Part shown: positions 30,301-41,332 of the stretch, piece after piece
Position numbering within the stretch: the stretch's first letter is position 1
Layout of the letters: each line of letters starts with the position of its first letter
Source of the DNA: Globodera rostochiensis
Taxonomy: Eukaryota; Nematoda; Chromadorea; Rhabditida; Heteroderidae
Length of the DNA: 64,000 bases
Assembly (NCBI GenBank): GCA_018350325.1
Contig: JAEVLN010000002.1
Location: 496,001 to 560,000, forward strand
Reading direction: 5' to 3'
Made by a program: the position numbers and the translations under genes
The notes under the pieces: model-generated
What the model was told of the DNA's origin: nothing
Seen by the model: only the letters and a program-made list of their open reading frames with translations
Database searches by the model: none

Positions 30301-33300
30301 TTGCAAGATGCTTTAAGATGAAATTAAACTACTTTTGCCATCAGCACCAAATATGTTTTAGCAGTTTTTTGAATTTTTAGTATTAATTTTTCATTTTTTG
30401 GGGTTAACACCTATTTATCTTTTTATTTGAAATTATGGTACATTTCGGTTATGCGCACAGCGATTCAAAATTAAAAAACGCAACAAAACGCTAAATTCTG
30501 AGAGGTACCCGGGGGGGGGGTATCGAGGTCGTCTAGGGCTCGGGGACGCAGATTCCGAATCCGACCTCCTTTTCGTCGGATTTCGAACCACGGCCCAGTT
30601 ACAATAACAATTTTTGAAAATTTTTCGAGTTTGGGTTCGGGGTTCGGAATTGGTTGAAATGGATGTCAGAATCAGATTCTTCGGCCCGGAATACCCATAA
30701 ACTTGAAATCATTAATTGCAGTCTAAATTTGAAAAATAAGATTTAAAAATAAAAACACTAAATTATTAAAAAGAGCTAACCAGCAGTGCAGGTGAATGTA
30801 GAATTTATAAAATTAAAAAAAAAATATCATTAATTTAATCATACAAAGCTTTATTTAAGAAGGCAATTGTTTATAAAATCTTTCAAAGTATAATCGAATA
30901 CTTCTCCAAAGCGCGAGCTCACCATGAAGTAATTTAATTCAAATAATACAAATTCAACAACATCATGATAATATAAACATTTTAAAGTAACGTAGTGTTG
31001 AAATGAACTAAAACGAACTAATTAATTATTAAAACAATAGTGGATTTTTTTAATAATACATCCAAATTTTAATAAAGAAACTGATTAAAAATTGTGCTTT
31101 TTTATTAAAACTTACACAAGGTTTAATGTTAACAAAAAAATTTAACTGTCGAAAACGATCTTGCATATTACAACAATTTCAATTTCTTCAACATTTATTT
31201 AAATGGAATTGGTTATATCAGTCAGTTTGGGCAGCAAAGATTTAATAAATTAACATAAATTTAAAAACAAACAACATTTATTATTTTAAATAAACAATAA
31301 TAAAATATATATATGATTTAAACATTTCGAAGAACAACCAAAACCAACAAAATTACACAAAAATAACAAAGGGCTCCGTTTCCAAACAAAAAACAATTCA
31401 ATTAAAAAAAATGGTGTTGATCGTGCCAAACACAATGTTCTGGCCCATTCACATTTTTTTGCGAACGCTCTTTGCAGTCAAGTTTTAAATTATAAATCAC
31501 ACAATCAAACAACATTTAAATGTTTTAAATATTCGATAATAAACATTATATAACCTAAAATTTTAAAGAGGAACCAAAACCAAGAATGCACACAAAAAAC
31601 AAAAGGCATCTGTGGTCTAATAGATGATTTAACATATCAAATCATTACAATAAAATTAATGTGAACTATTAGTAAAGAAGCTTCATTTACACGAAAATAT
31701 TAAAGAAAAGGCGTAAAAATAAAGAAAATAAGTGACTTTTAAAATTTTGGTAGCTAAGATAAAATATGCAAAAATTAACAAAACAAAAACAAATAGTTAA
31801 ATAAATGTAATTGGGTTTAGCTATCCAAGTTTGGATTTGTGGTCTAACAAGAATAAACTTGAAACCATTAATGGAAAGTGCAGTCTAAAATAATAGGGGC
31901 CTCTGGCCCCGCCTGCTGAAATCTTTTAGCTAAAAATAATAGCATTTATTAAAATAAAAAAAATATCATTATTTTATAATAAATTAACTAATGCATATAA
32001 ACCTTTATTCAAGAAGACAAATATTGGTAAATCTTTTAATTTTATAATCGAATGTTTCTTTAAAGCAATTACAGTACGCATATTGCCGGCATGTGCATAA
32101 CCTTTGAAAAAAAAGCATATAAAAACAAATATAATAATTTCTTTTCCTGTTCAAATTCGAATATTATTTTAACAACAATACAGTTTCGCATATTATAGAA
32201 AAAAATAAACTATGGTTAAAACAATTTTATTTAACCAATTCTCTACAAAAACTTTGATAATGAGTAACGATAAAAAAACTTCAGCCCCACAAATGATAGC
32301 TAAATTTAAAAACTGAGAAATTTAAATCTTTGTTTTTAAAAAGGAAGTGGATGCATATGCAACGGAACATCAGTATTCATTCAGGAAGGCCTCAATATTT
32401 TACGTAAATTTGTCGTGTCACGAAAAAAATCATCAGAGTGTTTACGGCAACTGGCTTTGTGACGAATAAAAGTTTAATCGTTCTCCAAAACCATAAAGAT
32501 ACACAAATAATTTTATATCAAAAGTAAAAAATGATAAGATTTTAATAAAAAGTTTAACAAATAAAGAAATTTACGAAATTTGTTTAAATCATTTATAATT
32601 TCGCGTTATAAAATAACAAATGTAATTCGCTGAACAGCAAGTTTTGAAAATGGCTCATGGGCGATTTGCAAAACGTGGTAAAAATGAAATTTAAAAACTT
32701 TGTTTTTAAATAAAAGGCAGTGCCTATAAAAAAGGTAACAAAAAATGCAAAAGCAAAAAAAAATTGAAAGAGTTTATTCTAAACATCAGAGCGTGGCCGC
32801 AAGCCAAAATTGCAAAGCGTCAATCAGTTGAAGGCAAAAGAAATTTAATTAAATCGTTTATAATTTCGCGCTATAAATTAACAAATTTAAATAAAATAAG
32901 GTGAGGCTCCAGCAAGAGCAATAGCATTAAATTTTTATTTAAATAAAAAATATTAAATAAAAGTTAATTATTTTCCAAAACCTCATAAAATGAAAGCATT
33001 TAAATCAAAAGTTAAAAATGATAATTTTAAGCTTTTTAATAAAAGTTCAACGAATAAAGAAATTTGAGAAATTTATTTAAATCATATAATTCCGCGCTAT
33101 AATTAAATGAATATAAAAGCGGAGAAACAGGTAAAATTAGAATTCAAAACGAAACTTTACTGAATAAGTAATAAAATTTAAAACAATAATAACAACAAAT
33201 ATAAGCTTAGCTAAAATAAATTATCACCCCACTTTACATCAAACAACGACTAATAAACGTATTAACATATATATAAATGGGAGAGGCCGAGAACAAAAAA

Positions 33301-34951
33301 ATGGGAGAGGCCGAGAACAAAAGCTTTAATTGATAAATGCATAAATTCGACAAATCTATCAAAAACACATTTTTTATGTTAAAATGTTAAAGCTATAAAG
33401 ATAAGTACAGAAAAATGTCAAAATTATCTGCTTTAGTAGCATTCAAGAGCATTTAAATTTATACCGTCAAAATCAATTAAATGAAGGTCTTAAGAATAAA
33501 TTAATACAAATAATTGAGCAACAACGTAATGCGAGAAGCAATGACCAATTGTAAGTGGAACTACAAGCCAAATAAATTGTTGATGTACACTGGAATAGTT
33601 AATGCTTCAAAGTCAATTAGGTATATGCATCCCTCTAGGGTTTCAGTACAACAATATACCAGATCGGCTAGCTGTCGACTTACACGGATTTTTATAAAAA
33701 ATTTAAACAGCAAAATAAAAGTTTGCTAAAATAACTAAATTGTTTTAAATTATAAAGTAATAAATATATTAAAATCGTACAAAAGAAAATTAATAATAAC
33801 GGGACGAAATGTTTATAAAACTTTCTACAATTTTAAAACTCATTTTCCAGACCAAAATCTTTAATGACGAATTACCTATATAAAAACATTCGAAAATTAT
33901 CAAAGTAAGCCGATGACCGTCTGTTTTTACATGAAATGCCACCAGTCTACAGAATTTCAGAATAAATGAAAGATTTAAATAATTTCATTTTACTTTTAAA
34001 CCGAACAAATGCGCAAGCCGATACCCTTGGCCAACTTTTTCATTAAAATTTACTTTTACACATTGTATAACGTGAACCTTTAAAACTCATTTACCCCTAT
34101 GCAAAGTTATTGTATAACATTAACGAAGGATTATAACACCAAAATAATTATACAAATTAGAACTTTCAATCACACTGTTACGCAAGAGGCCACGCGAAAA
34201 AATGATTAGAACAAAAATTTATTAAATTAAAAAAACTGATTTCTAAGAATGTTACACAGAATCTTCTGGCGTTTAATAAAAATGAATATAAGTGGAAATA
34301 TAAAAGAATTAATTCTATGATAAAAAAGGCAATTTATTTTTATTAAAAATTATTGTAATAAATTAATTTATTTAAATAGAAATATTTCTGAGTCAATGGA
34401 AAAAACTTTTAAAAAACATCGTTTAATCATGTTATTGGCGTTTGAATCAACGAGGAATTGACTTCCGCTCCGTACATAATTATTAACAGTAGCATAAAAA
34501 TATAATTGTTACTTTATCAGCAATTAAATAAATATTTTGAAAAAATTGATAAATATTAAAACTAACTAAACAATAAAAATTAAAACTTTTTTTAAATTAA
34601 AAGACAGTGTCTTTGCGATGGAAGTTCAATTTTAATCCACAATGCATTTGAAATTTAAATGCAATATGAAAACAATTAACATTAATCCTATGGGGTTATT
34701 AAATATACATTAAACTTTTACAAAACAATATATGTAGTAAGGAAAATTGTTCCAGCAATTAAATATTTGATAAAAAGGTATTTTGAATAAAGTTTATTTT
34801 ACTCGACGAATATACTTTCAACTCTTAAATTAAAACAATGTTGATTTTAATTCTTTTAATTCTAATTTTAATGGATACAAATCACTTTTTAGAGTAAATT
34901 TTGGGTGATTCCGTTTTCGCGAATTAGATTGGCCAAAATTCCTTTCTCTCT
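27346..34951. other. Gene-poor region, left block of the duplicated intergenic sequence
   Basis: 7.6 kb without a convincing gene. 28010-28090 has GAACTCGGAAG words. Segments from about 28690 onward recur elsewhere: 28690-28910 with 39120-39400, 29390-29520 with 57430-57560, 30080-30200 with 51600-51740, 31390-31500 with 41510-41600, 32340-32500 with 52880-53030, 33910-34020 with 53340-53440 and 34160-34310 with 54060-54210. G runs of 13 and 12 lie at 28878-28890 and 29276-29287. A GC-word patch at 30505-30680 resembles 44235-44310. A 71-residue open frame at 33514 is not conserved in its duplicate near 42290 and is not called. Confidence 0.6.
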
Positions 34952-35894
34952 TCAGTCCGGATATTGGCTATCCTGGTCGAGCTCTATGCCGCTGTAATCA
35001 CCGGAAGAACCACCGGCAGAAGCGTCATCGTCAAGCAGTTCCCCCTCCTCAGAAAGATCGTTGTCCCTGTCGAATTCAGTGTGTTCAGCTCCAATACTAT
35101 TAAAGTTGTCCATGTCAAAGTTGTTAGCGTCCCGTTCAGCTACAATTGGAGCACTGGATGGCTCGGGCATCAAAGATTTTAACTTTGGTTCAGCTGTTTT
35201 GATGGCTTTTGGCTTTGCTTAACATTATTATTTTATTTTAAAATGAAACCATTATAAAAAGTGGCCTATGTCACATTTATCATTTAATTATTTGCAATTT
35301 TTTATTATTGCCTGGCGTTGATTTGGCAGCTTTGGGTTTCGTGGCTAAAGTTAAATTGTTTAATATTACATAAATTTGAAATAATACCGGGGTTTGAGAC
35401 GCTTTTCGCTTTATTAGCTGTTTTTTCCTTTGTCGCAGCATTCTTAGACTTACTTTTTTGTTCTAAAGTTTTACAATAATCGGTATGAAAATATTAAAAA
35501 AAACCTTTTTTAGCTTTGGCATCCTTTTTAGCCGGCGACTTTGCATTTGCTTTTTTATTACCTAAAATTTAATGACTAAAATATATTTATTATTATTAAA
35601 TTGCTTACCTTTAGCTGCTTTACTAATGGTATGGATAGCTGCTTTAAGCGATGCTTTTCCTTTTGCGGGCGTAGAAACCTTTCCTATTATGGGGTATGTA
35701 TTTGGGTAATGAATACTTTTTTTGACAAAGTTCCAAAAACCTTTCTTAGCCTTTTTGTCAGCTGGCTTTGAATTAGCTGAAATTGCAAAAATTATCAAAA
35801 TAATATAAAAATGTTTTGAAATGTTTTCCGGACCCGTCTCGAGAAGAGCAGCCAACACCAGGCAAACAACGGCGAGGAAAAGAATGGTGCGCAT
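34952..35894 (-). CDS. Small secreted Lys/Ala-rich protein with acidic C-terminus, effector-like
   Basis: Six exons (35894-35834, 35776-35609, 35561-35505, 35462-35388, 35344-35312, 35217-34952) join in phase to about 219 residues. Residues 1-20 are a signal peptide (MRTILFLAVVCLVLAALLE). The mature part opens KPADKKAKKGFWNFVKK, then runs through a histone H1-like Lys/Ala/Pro region (AKSPAKKDAKAKK, KPKAAKS and similar, to about residue 145) rich in nuclear-localisation-like clusters, and ends in an acidic tail rich in Asp, Glu, Ser and Gly closing DQDSQYPD. Small exons each add a basic block. Intron 5 uses a GC donor (CCAG/GCAATA); no GT donor in that frame avoids the stop downstream. Signal peptide plus nuclear-type basic repeats is a common build of cyst nematode effectors delivered into plant cells, but no named effector is recognised and no host target can be read from sequence. 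A partial second copy lies at 63195-63391. Confidence 0.78.
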
Positions 35895-38433
35895 TTTTGA
35901 GTAAATTATGAAAAAGTTTTATTTAAAATAAAATGACAAATTATTAAAGATGCTTTTTTGCTGCATTTTCAACTGCTTATATAGGCCTTTGAGTTGGTCG
36001 TATTCTGATCAAATTGTAGAAATAGTTCGCAAATGGAAGAGCTTATAAAGATGCCAACAAATTTTGATTGATTTATCTTTGGCTAACATTAAAAATATTG
36101 TTTTTAATTGTGGATTTCCATAATTTCTTCATTTGTGCCAACAACATCCTTTCATCACATATCCGCCCGCCATAAAAAACATCTTTAATGCATCTTCACT
36201 GATGATAAATTATATTCATAAAATTATTTACCAATTTTTTTAATCAAATATTCACATCAAAATTGAAATTAATTTAATTACCAATTATAGATATTAAAAA
36301 AATATTCACTGATTATTCTATAATCTAGTAAATTTTTAAACTAATTAATGTTCTCCGTTATTAAAAATGACAAATAAATTACTAGAAATAAACTTGACCT
36401 CCTTATATGACTTATTTATTTTATATGATTGTTCATTTATCATCCTCCTAAAGGTTAAACACCCAAAATGTTTTAGATGTATGGAATGAATCACAAACTT
36501 AATAAAAAATTTGATACACAATAAACTCATTAACTACCTCATAAAACTTTCGTTAGTCCCTGGACAAGTCAGTGCAACAGATTTTAGCGCTCGATTGGGC
36601 TGCATAAAAAATGCAAAAAAAAATCCCTGAATAATACACCCAAAATTGCACAAAGATTCAAACAAATATTAGAACAAAAAATATCAAATAATCGAAATTT
36701 AAAGACCAAAAACCATATTTAAAAATTTTTAAACAAATAAAAAAATACTGCTAAACTAATTAAAAAAGAATTATAAAATAAAACTACTATAATCAAAATT
36801 AACTCGTTATGATTAAATTGGAATTAAATGAAAATACGCGCAAAATAGGCTATTTTTTATATCATATAAGCGCCAACTTCGCTGTGGAATGTGGCAAAGT
36901 TTTGCAAAATGCGACAAAGCTAAAATTCCCCATTCGAATATTGTCTATGTAAGCTTCTGCTGGCCAACAAAACCCATAATTCAAAAATCCTATTCCAAAA
37001 AGACCGAAAGGTGCGCTGTAACAAATAAAATCGTTTAAAACAATTCCCAAAAACATATTAATTTTCATTTGAGTTATAAATAAAATTTTAAATGTTAAAT
37101 TAATGACACATAAAAGAAAAATTTTAAACTTTTTATTTTGAACATAAAAAAATCACCCAAGTTCAAAAGTTGGTGACTATTGGAACCTAACATTGTCATT
37201 TTTTTAAAACAGGAAATGTTCTTAAAAATTACAAAATTAAAATACAGTTAAAACAAAGAAAAAATATTAAAACAATGGAACTTAAATTCTGGAAATTATA
37301 ATTATTAATAACTAACAAAGCATATTATTAATTAATTAGTGTCAGGTCTTAATAAAAAAAATAAATTTAAAAAGTTTTCAAAACTTACTTCTCTTTTGCT
37401 GATTTTTTACTTCCTTCTTCAAGCGTTAAAGTGTATTTATAAAGCACTCAGGTCTCAGTCCGTATAGCAAAATCTTCACACTAAATAGCTATAATTTGAA
37501 TTTATAATTCGTTGGGAATATAAAAATAAGTCTTCTAAAAGTTAAATGGTCTATAAAGAACTATAAAATTAAGTGTAAGAAATACGCGCAAAATTCCACA
37601 GCCAAATAATATCCATGCCCATATAAGCTTCTGGTCAACAAAACCCATAATTCAAAACCCTATTCCAAAAAGATGGAAAGATGCGCTGTAAAAGCCCGTC
37701 CGACTGCCTCTGTTCAACAATTGTCAAAGATTCCAAGTAATTACTTTTTATATTAAAAACAAAGAATTTTAAATTCATTAATAAATATCTCTACAAAATG
37801 TTGTTACTGTATATGCCAAACATCATTTAAAAAGCTCAAAGAGCTTACTTCAACTAATGCTTCCTCAGTAGCCTAAACCAAAACAAAATTTGCATAATTT
37901 AGCTAAAAGTCAAAAATTTTATAAAATATAATATTAATCAATATCAGATTAGTCCCCCTCCCATTCCTAAAATCTTTAAATCTTCAAGTAAAATATATTC
38001 TACTCATGATAAAATTTAAATTCAGAAAAAAGATCATTAACATACGATCAATAGCTAAAGGCAACATTCTTAAATTCAAATTATAAAAAAATTTAAAATT
38101 TAAATTTATATTACTAAATTTAAAGTTGGCTATAAAATTTGAATTCTGAAAAAAACATTAGATATATTGCATCAATTGGTACTATCACTTTCGGAAAGGC
38201 TTTGTTGAGCATTCTAATTTTATCGACGGTTAATTTTAAACGTAATTTATTCTTTATTGATCAACTTATTAAAATTAGTCGGTGCTCTTAACATTATATG
38301 GCTATGTTTTTTTAATTTTAAAATGACAATTACATAACTAAATACAACGATTGAATGTTATTGCTTATTTGATTGATATATAGTTTTCAGTTGCAAATCA
38401 TAATTTTTTTATTTATAAAATTGGTATGCGTTA
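35895..38433. other. Upstream region of the effector-like gene and local tandem duplication
   Basis: AT-rich, no further gene seen. 36880-37020 and 37575-37692 are diverged copies of one another (shared ACCCATAATTCAAAA, CTATTCCAAAAAGA and GGTGCGCTGTA/GATGCGCTGTA), a local duplication about 690 bases apart. Confidence 0.6.
36051..36056 (+). promoter_or_regulatory. Possible dorsal-gland-type motif ATGCCA upstream of the effector-like gene
   Basis: ATGCCA, the DOG-box hexamer associated with dorsal-gland effectors in Globodera, occurs once about 157 bases upstream of the start at 35894. A single six-base match is weak evidence. Confidence 0.2.
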
Positions 38434-38585
38434 CAAATCGAACACGGGCCAGAGTCCGTGCGGGTTTTCACGGACCCTGTAGCCTGTGTTTTTTAAGCCG
38501 AGACGGGTTTACACGGGGTCACGGGGTATACGGGGGTTTAACCCGTGTAGCCCTTGCGCGTGTCATTTTAAAATTCCGATCTCTG
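38434..38585. mobile_element. Degenerate MITE related to 25729-25950
   Basis: Shares GGGTTTTCACGGACC, the GTAGCC-GTGTTTTTT segment, GTGTAGCCCTTGC and the right end ATTCCGATCTCT with the element in the BTB intron. The left end has decayed to AAATCGAACACGGG. Confidence 0.75.
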
Positions 38586-40324
38586 GTAAGCGAACCACCG
38601 AAAAAGCGAACGAATATGCATTTGCTCTTTATGGCACATTTTCTGGAAGCCGCCCTAATCTCATCAAAATTGAATTAAAAAATGTTTGAAATTTTCGTTG
38701 TTTTGTCAATTTCCCCTCATTTTTCAGTGAAAACTCGGGAAGGCGCTTATTTCTCAGCTCCAATCCTGCGGATATAAACCGTTGAAAAACTCTGTCCCGT
38801 TTTCGTTATTTCGGAAATTTTTTTTCTCAAATTTGTATTTAAATCAAAGAGTTAATTTTCTTTTCTTTTACAATTTATTTTGTACTATATTTTACTAATC
38901 TCTGGTTTTTGATATTTGTAAAGGTATTAAATAAACAATTGCCAAAATTTACTGAATCCGACAGTATTTCGGACTCAAACGTCGAATCAAATCCTCGCCA
39001 TTCTCGACAAAACTTATAAAGCTATAAATAACCAGTTCAGATGTCTAAAGCAAGAATAAAATAATCTTAAAAATCTTTTTGATTTAAAAAAAGTTTTCTA
39101 AATAAAAATTTTTTATTGTTATCCAATTCTTCTTGGCTTGGTAATGTTTGTTCAATTGTTTCTTTTGCCAAAAAGTGTTTAAATAAAAAAATTCCCCCTA
39201 AACGATCATTTAAAAAAAAATTTAAATGAAAAATGACTAAAAGCTGACTACATTTTCCCAATAAAAAAGTTTCAATATTGAATTTAATTCCCGTTTAGCG
39301 GAGTCACCGCCCACCGACGATTATTTGCATCGATTTTTGCGGGGGGGGGGGGGGGGGGGGGGGGAGGCAGCTCCTGCCTCAGTCATTCTTTCCATTTCAT
39401 TCAAACAAATCAATTCTTGCATTATTTTATTTGTGTGTTGAATTGGGAATAGCATTTCCAAAAGTATCAGAATTAAAGCGAATTTTAGTGCCTATTTCGG
39501 ACTTTTTTTTTAATTAATTGGGTATTGCCGAGAATTTTTTCATTTGCTATTGAATTTACCCCAGAACAGGCTTTAAAACAAAATAAAGTATATGTATCAA
39601 AACAAATTTAAAACACCAAAGGCAATACAATTAATAATATAACCATACTGAATGTTATGCAAAAATATGTTCATGTAAAATACTAAAGCAAAATAATAAT
39701 ACGCATTGTTTAAAATAGATAAAATAAAAATTAAATCCATTTATAATTTAAATTAATACAAATTACTTAAAGAAAATTGAGTTAAAAAGTGCGGAAACAT
39801 CATCGGTATTTTTTCAACAATTAATCCAATGGACTGCGCCACAGAGTTAGGCAGAATTCTGGCTGCGTGACAAGCCAGAATTCTGCGCCGCATGTGTAGC
39901 AGCATCATTCTAGTTTGACCTATAAAGACCTATTGTGTTTGTGTGCTCTTTGTTGGCACCGCTGTTAAACGTAAAAATTTGTTCGTAAATCTGCTGCAAT
40001 TTTCAAAAAATCAAATATGCAAAAATAGCTTCATTTAAATTCTAAAGTAATATAATAATAAGCATTGTATAAAATAAAAAAATATTCACCACAAAATTTC
40101 GTTTAATTTAATAATATATTTTTGAAGCTTTGTAGAATAAAAACAAAACAAAATACTAATAGAAGTTGGTGAATTGACCAAAGCAGCAAATGTAAATAAA
40201 TACCCCTTAATGGTAAAGTGTAAGTTGGAAAAAAAATTAATTCCACAATTCAATTTGTTAAAAGCGTTAAATCAATAAAAAAAAGACCATATAAAGATAA
40301 TTTAAAAGAAAATATTGAATTTAC
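38586..40324. other. Intergenic block with a 24-G run and a perfect hairpin
   Basis: 39120-39400 duplicates 28690-28910, including the conserved CCCGTTTAGCGGAGT-like segment and the G run, which is 24 bases long here (39341-39364) against 13 there. 40140-40324 matches 29750-29920. No gene seen. Confidence 0.55.
39851..39886. repeat. Perfect 14-bp inverted repeat with 8-base loop
   Basis: GCAGAATTCTGGCT, loop GCGTGACA, AGCCAGAATTCTGC. Each arm contains the palindrome AGAATTCT. Not followed by a T run and not near a gene, so not an obvious terminator; the role is unknown. Confidence 0.7.
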
Positions 40325-41332
40325 CAGGCATGGACACGGTTATGAATTTCCTTAACCGTAACCGCCCGTCCTCAAACACTTATAAACGTTAACCGTCCGT
40401 AACCGCCCGTCCTAAAAATCTCATAACCGTTAACCGCCCGTAACCGTGCCCTTTGAAAATTTCATAACCGTTAACCGCCCGCGGTTAGCCGCGGTTAACC
40501 GCATTATTCAAAAATCAATAAAGTTTTCCAGATTTCGAAAAATTACAACGAATTTGTTCCGATCATGATATGGCGTCTTTCTAAAATTAAATCAAAAAAA
40601 AAATTGATGTGTATTGAACTTAACATGTGATTTTTAGCAGAAAGTTTGTCAATGAAAAAAATTTTTAAATCTCTTTCTAACACTTTCATGATTAAAATCT
40701 AAGAAAGCGCGACCGATCAGAGTAATATTTTTCTGTTTTTTGCGCATTAGTTTCCCAAAGTATTTTAAGAAAAGGAGTGGAGGTTCGGCGGTGCCGATAG
40801 GCGCCGCCGAGGAAAAAAATCGATATCTAATGACTTATGCTGAGTAAAAGCGTCCGAATTTTAGGTAATTGAGTACTAAAATGAACTAATTATTTATGTA
40901 AATACTTAGTTAATTTTTTATAGCTAATTTTTTTGCAAATTTGTAAGAAAACTAAAAAGGAGGGATATTAAAATAAAAAGAAAAAAATGAACAGCGGAAG
41001 GGGCTAGAAACTAGACCAAATAAAATCAGTCTAAGAGCTTCACCACTTAGCCATAGGACAGATAGGATCGGTTGGTGAAATGTGAATAAAAAGTCAAAGA
41101 AATTATAAAGGCAAATCGTTCAACCCTCAGCAATCAATAAAACAACGGATGCTACGGTTAACCGCGGTTTTAGTGGTCATAACCGTTAACCGACCGTAAC
41201 CGCCCGTCCTCAAAATCTCATAACCGTTAACCGCCCGTAACCGCGACCTTTTAAAATTCCATAACCGTTAACCGCGGTTAGCCGCGGGTATCCGCGGTTA
41301 GCCGCGGTTACGGGTAACCGTGTCCATGCCTG
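40325..41332. mobile_element. 1,008-bp hAT-like non-autonomous element, 8-bp target duplication, CGGTTA words and shared core
   Basis: Inverted ends CAGGCATGGACACGGTTA (18 bp). Target duplication GAATTTAC at 40317-40324 and 41333-41340; the duplicated empty site at 29917-29925 has the sequence once. Both flanks are arrays of CCGCCCGTAACCG/CGGTTAACCG words. The interior, on the minus strand, has a tRNA-like segment (box A-like TGGCTAAGTGG as its complement at 41043-41053, box B-like TTTCTAGCCCC near 41000) and then the GC palindrome at 40786-40809. No transposase frame. Confidence 0.92.

Noticed and set aside
33514..33729. 71-residue plus-strand open frame
   Set aside because: The duplicated copy near 42290 does not keep the frame, so it is not under protein-level selection.
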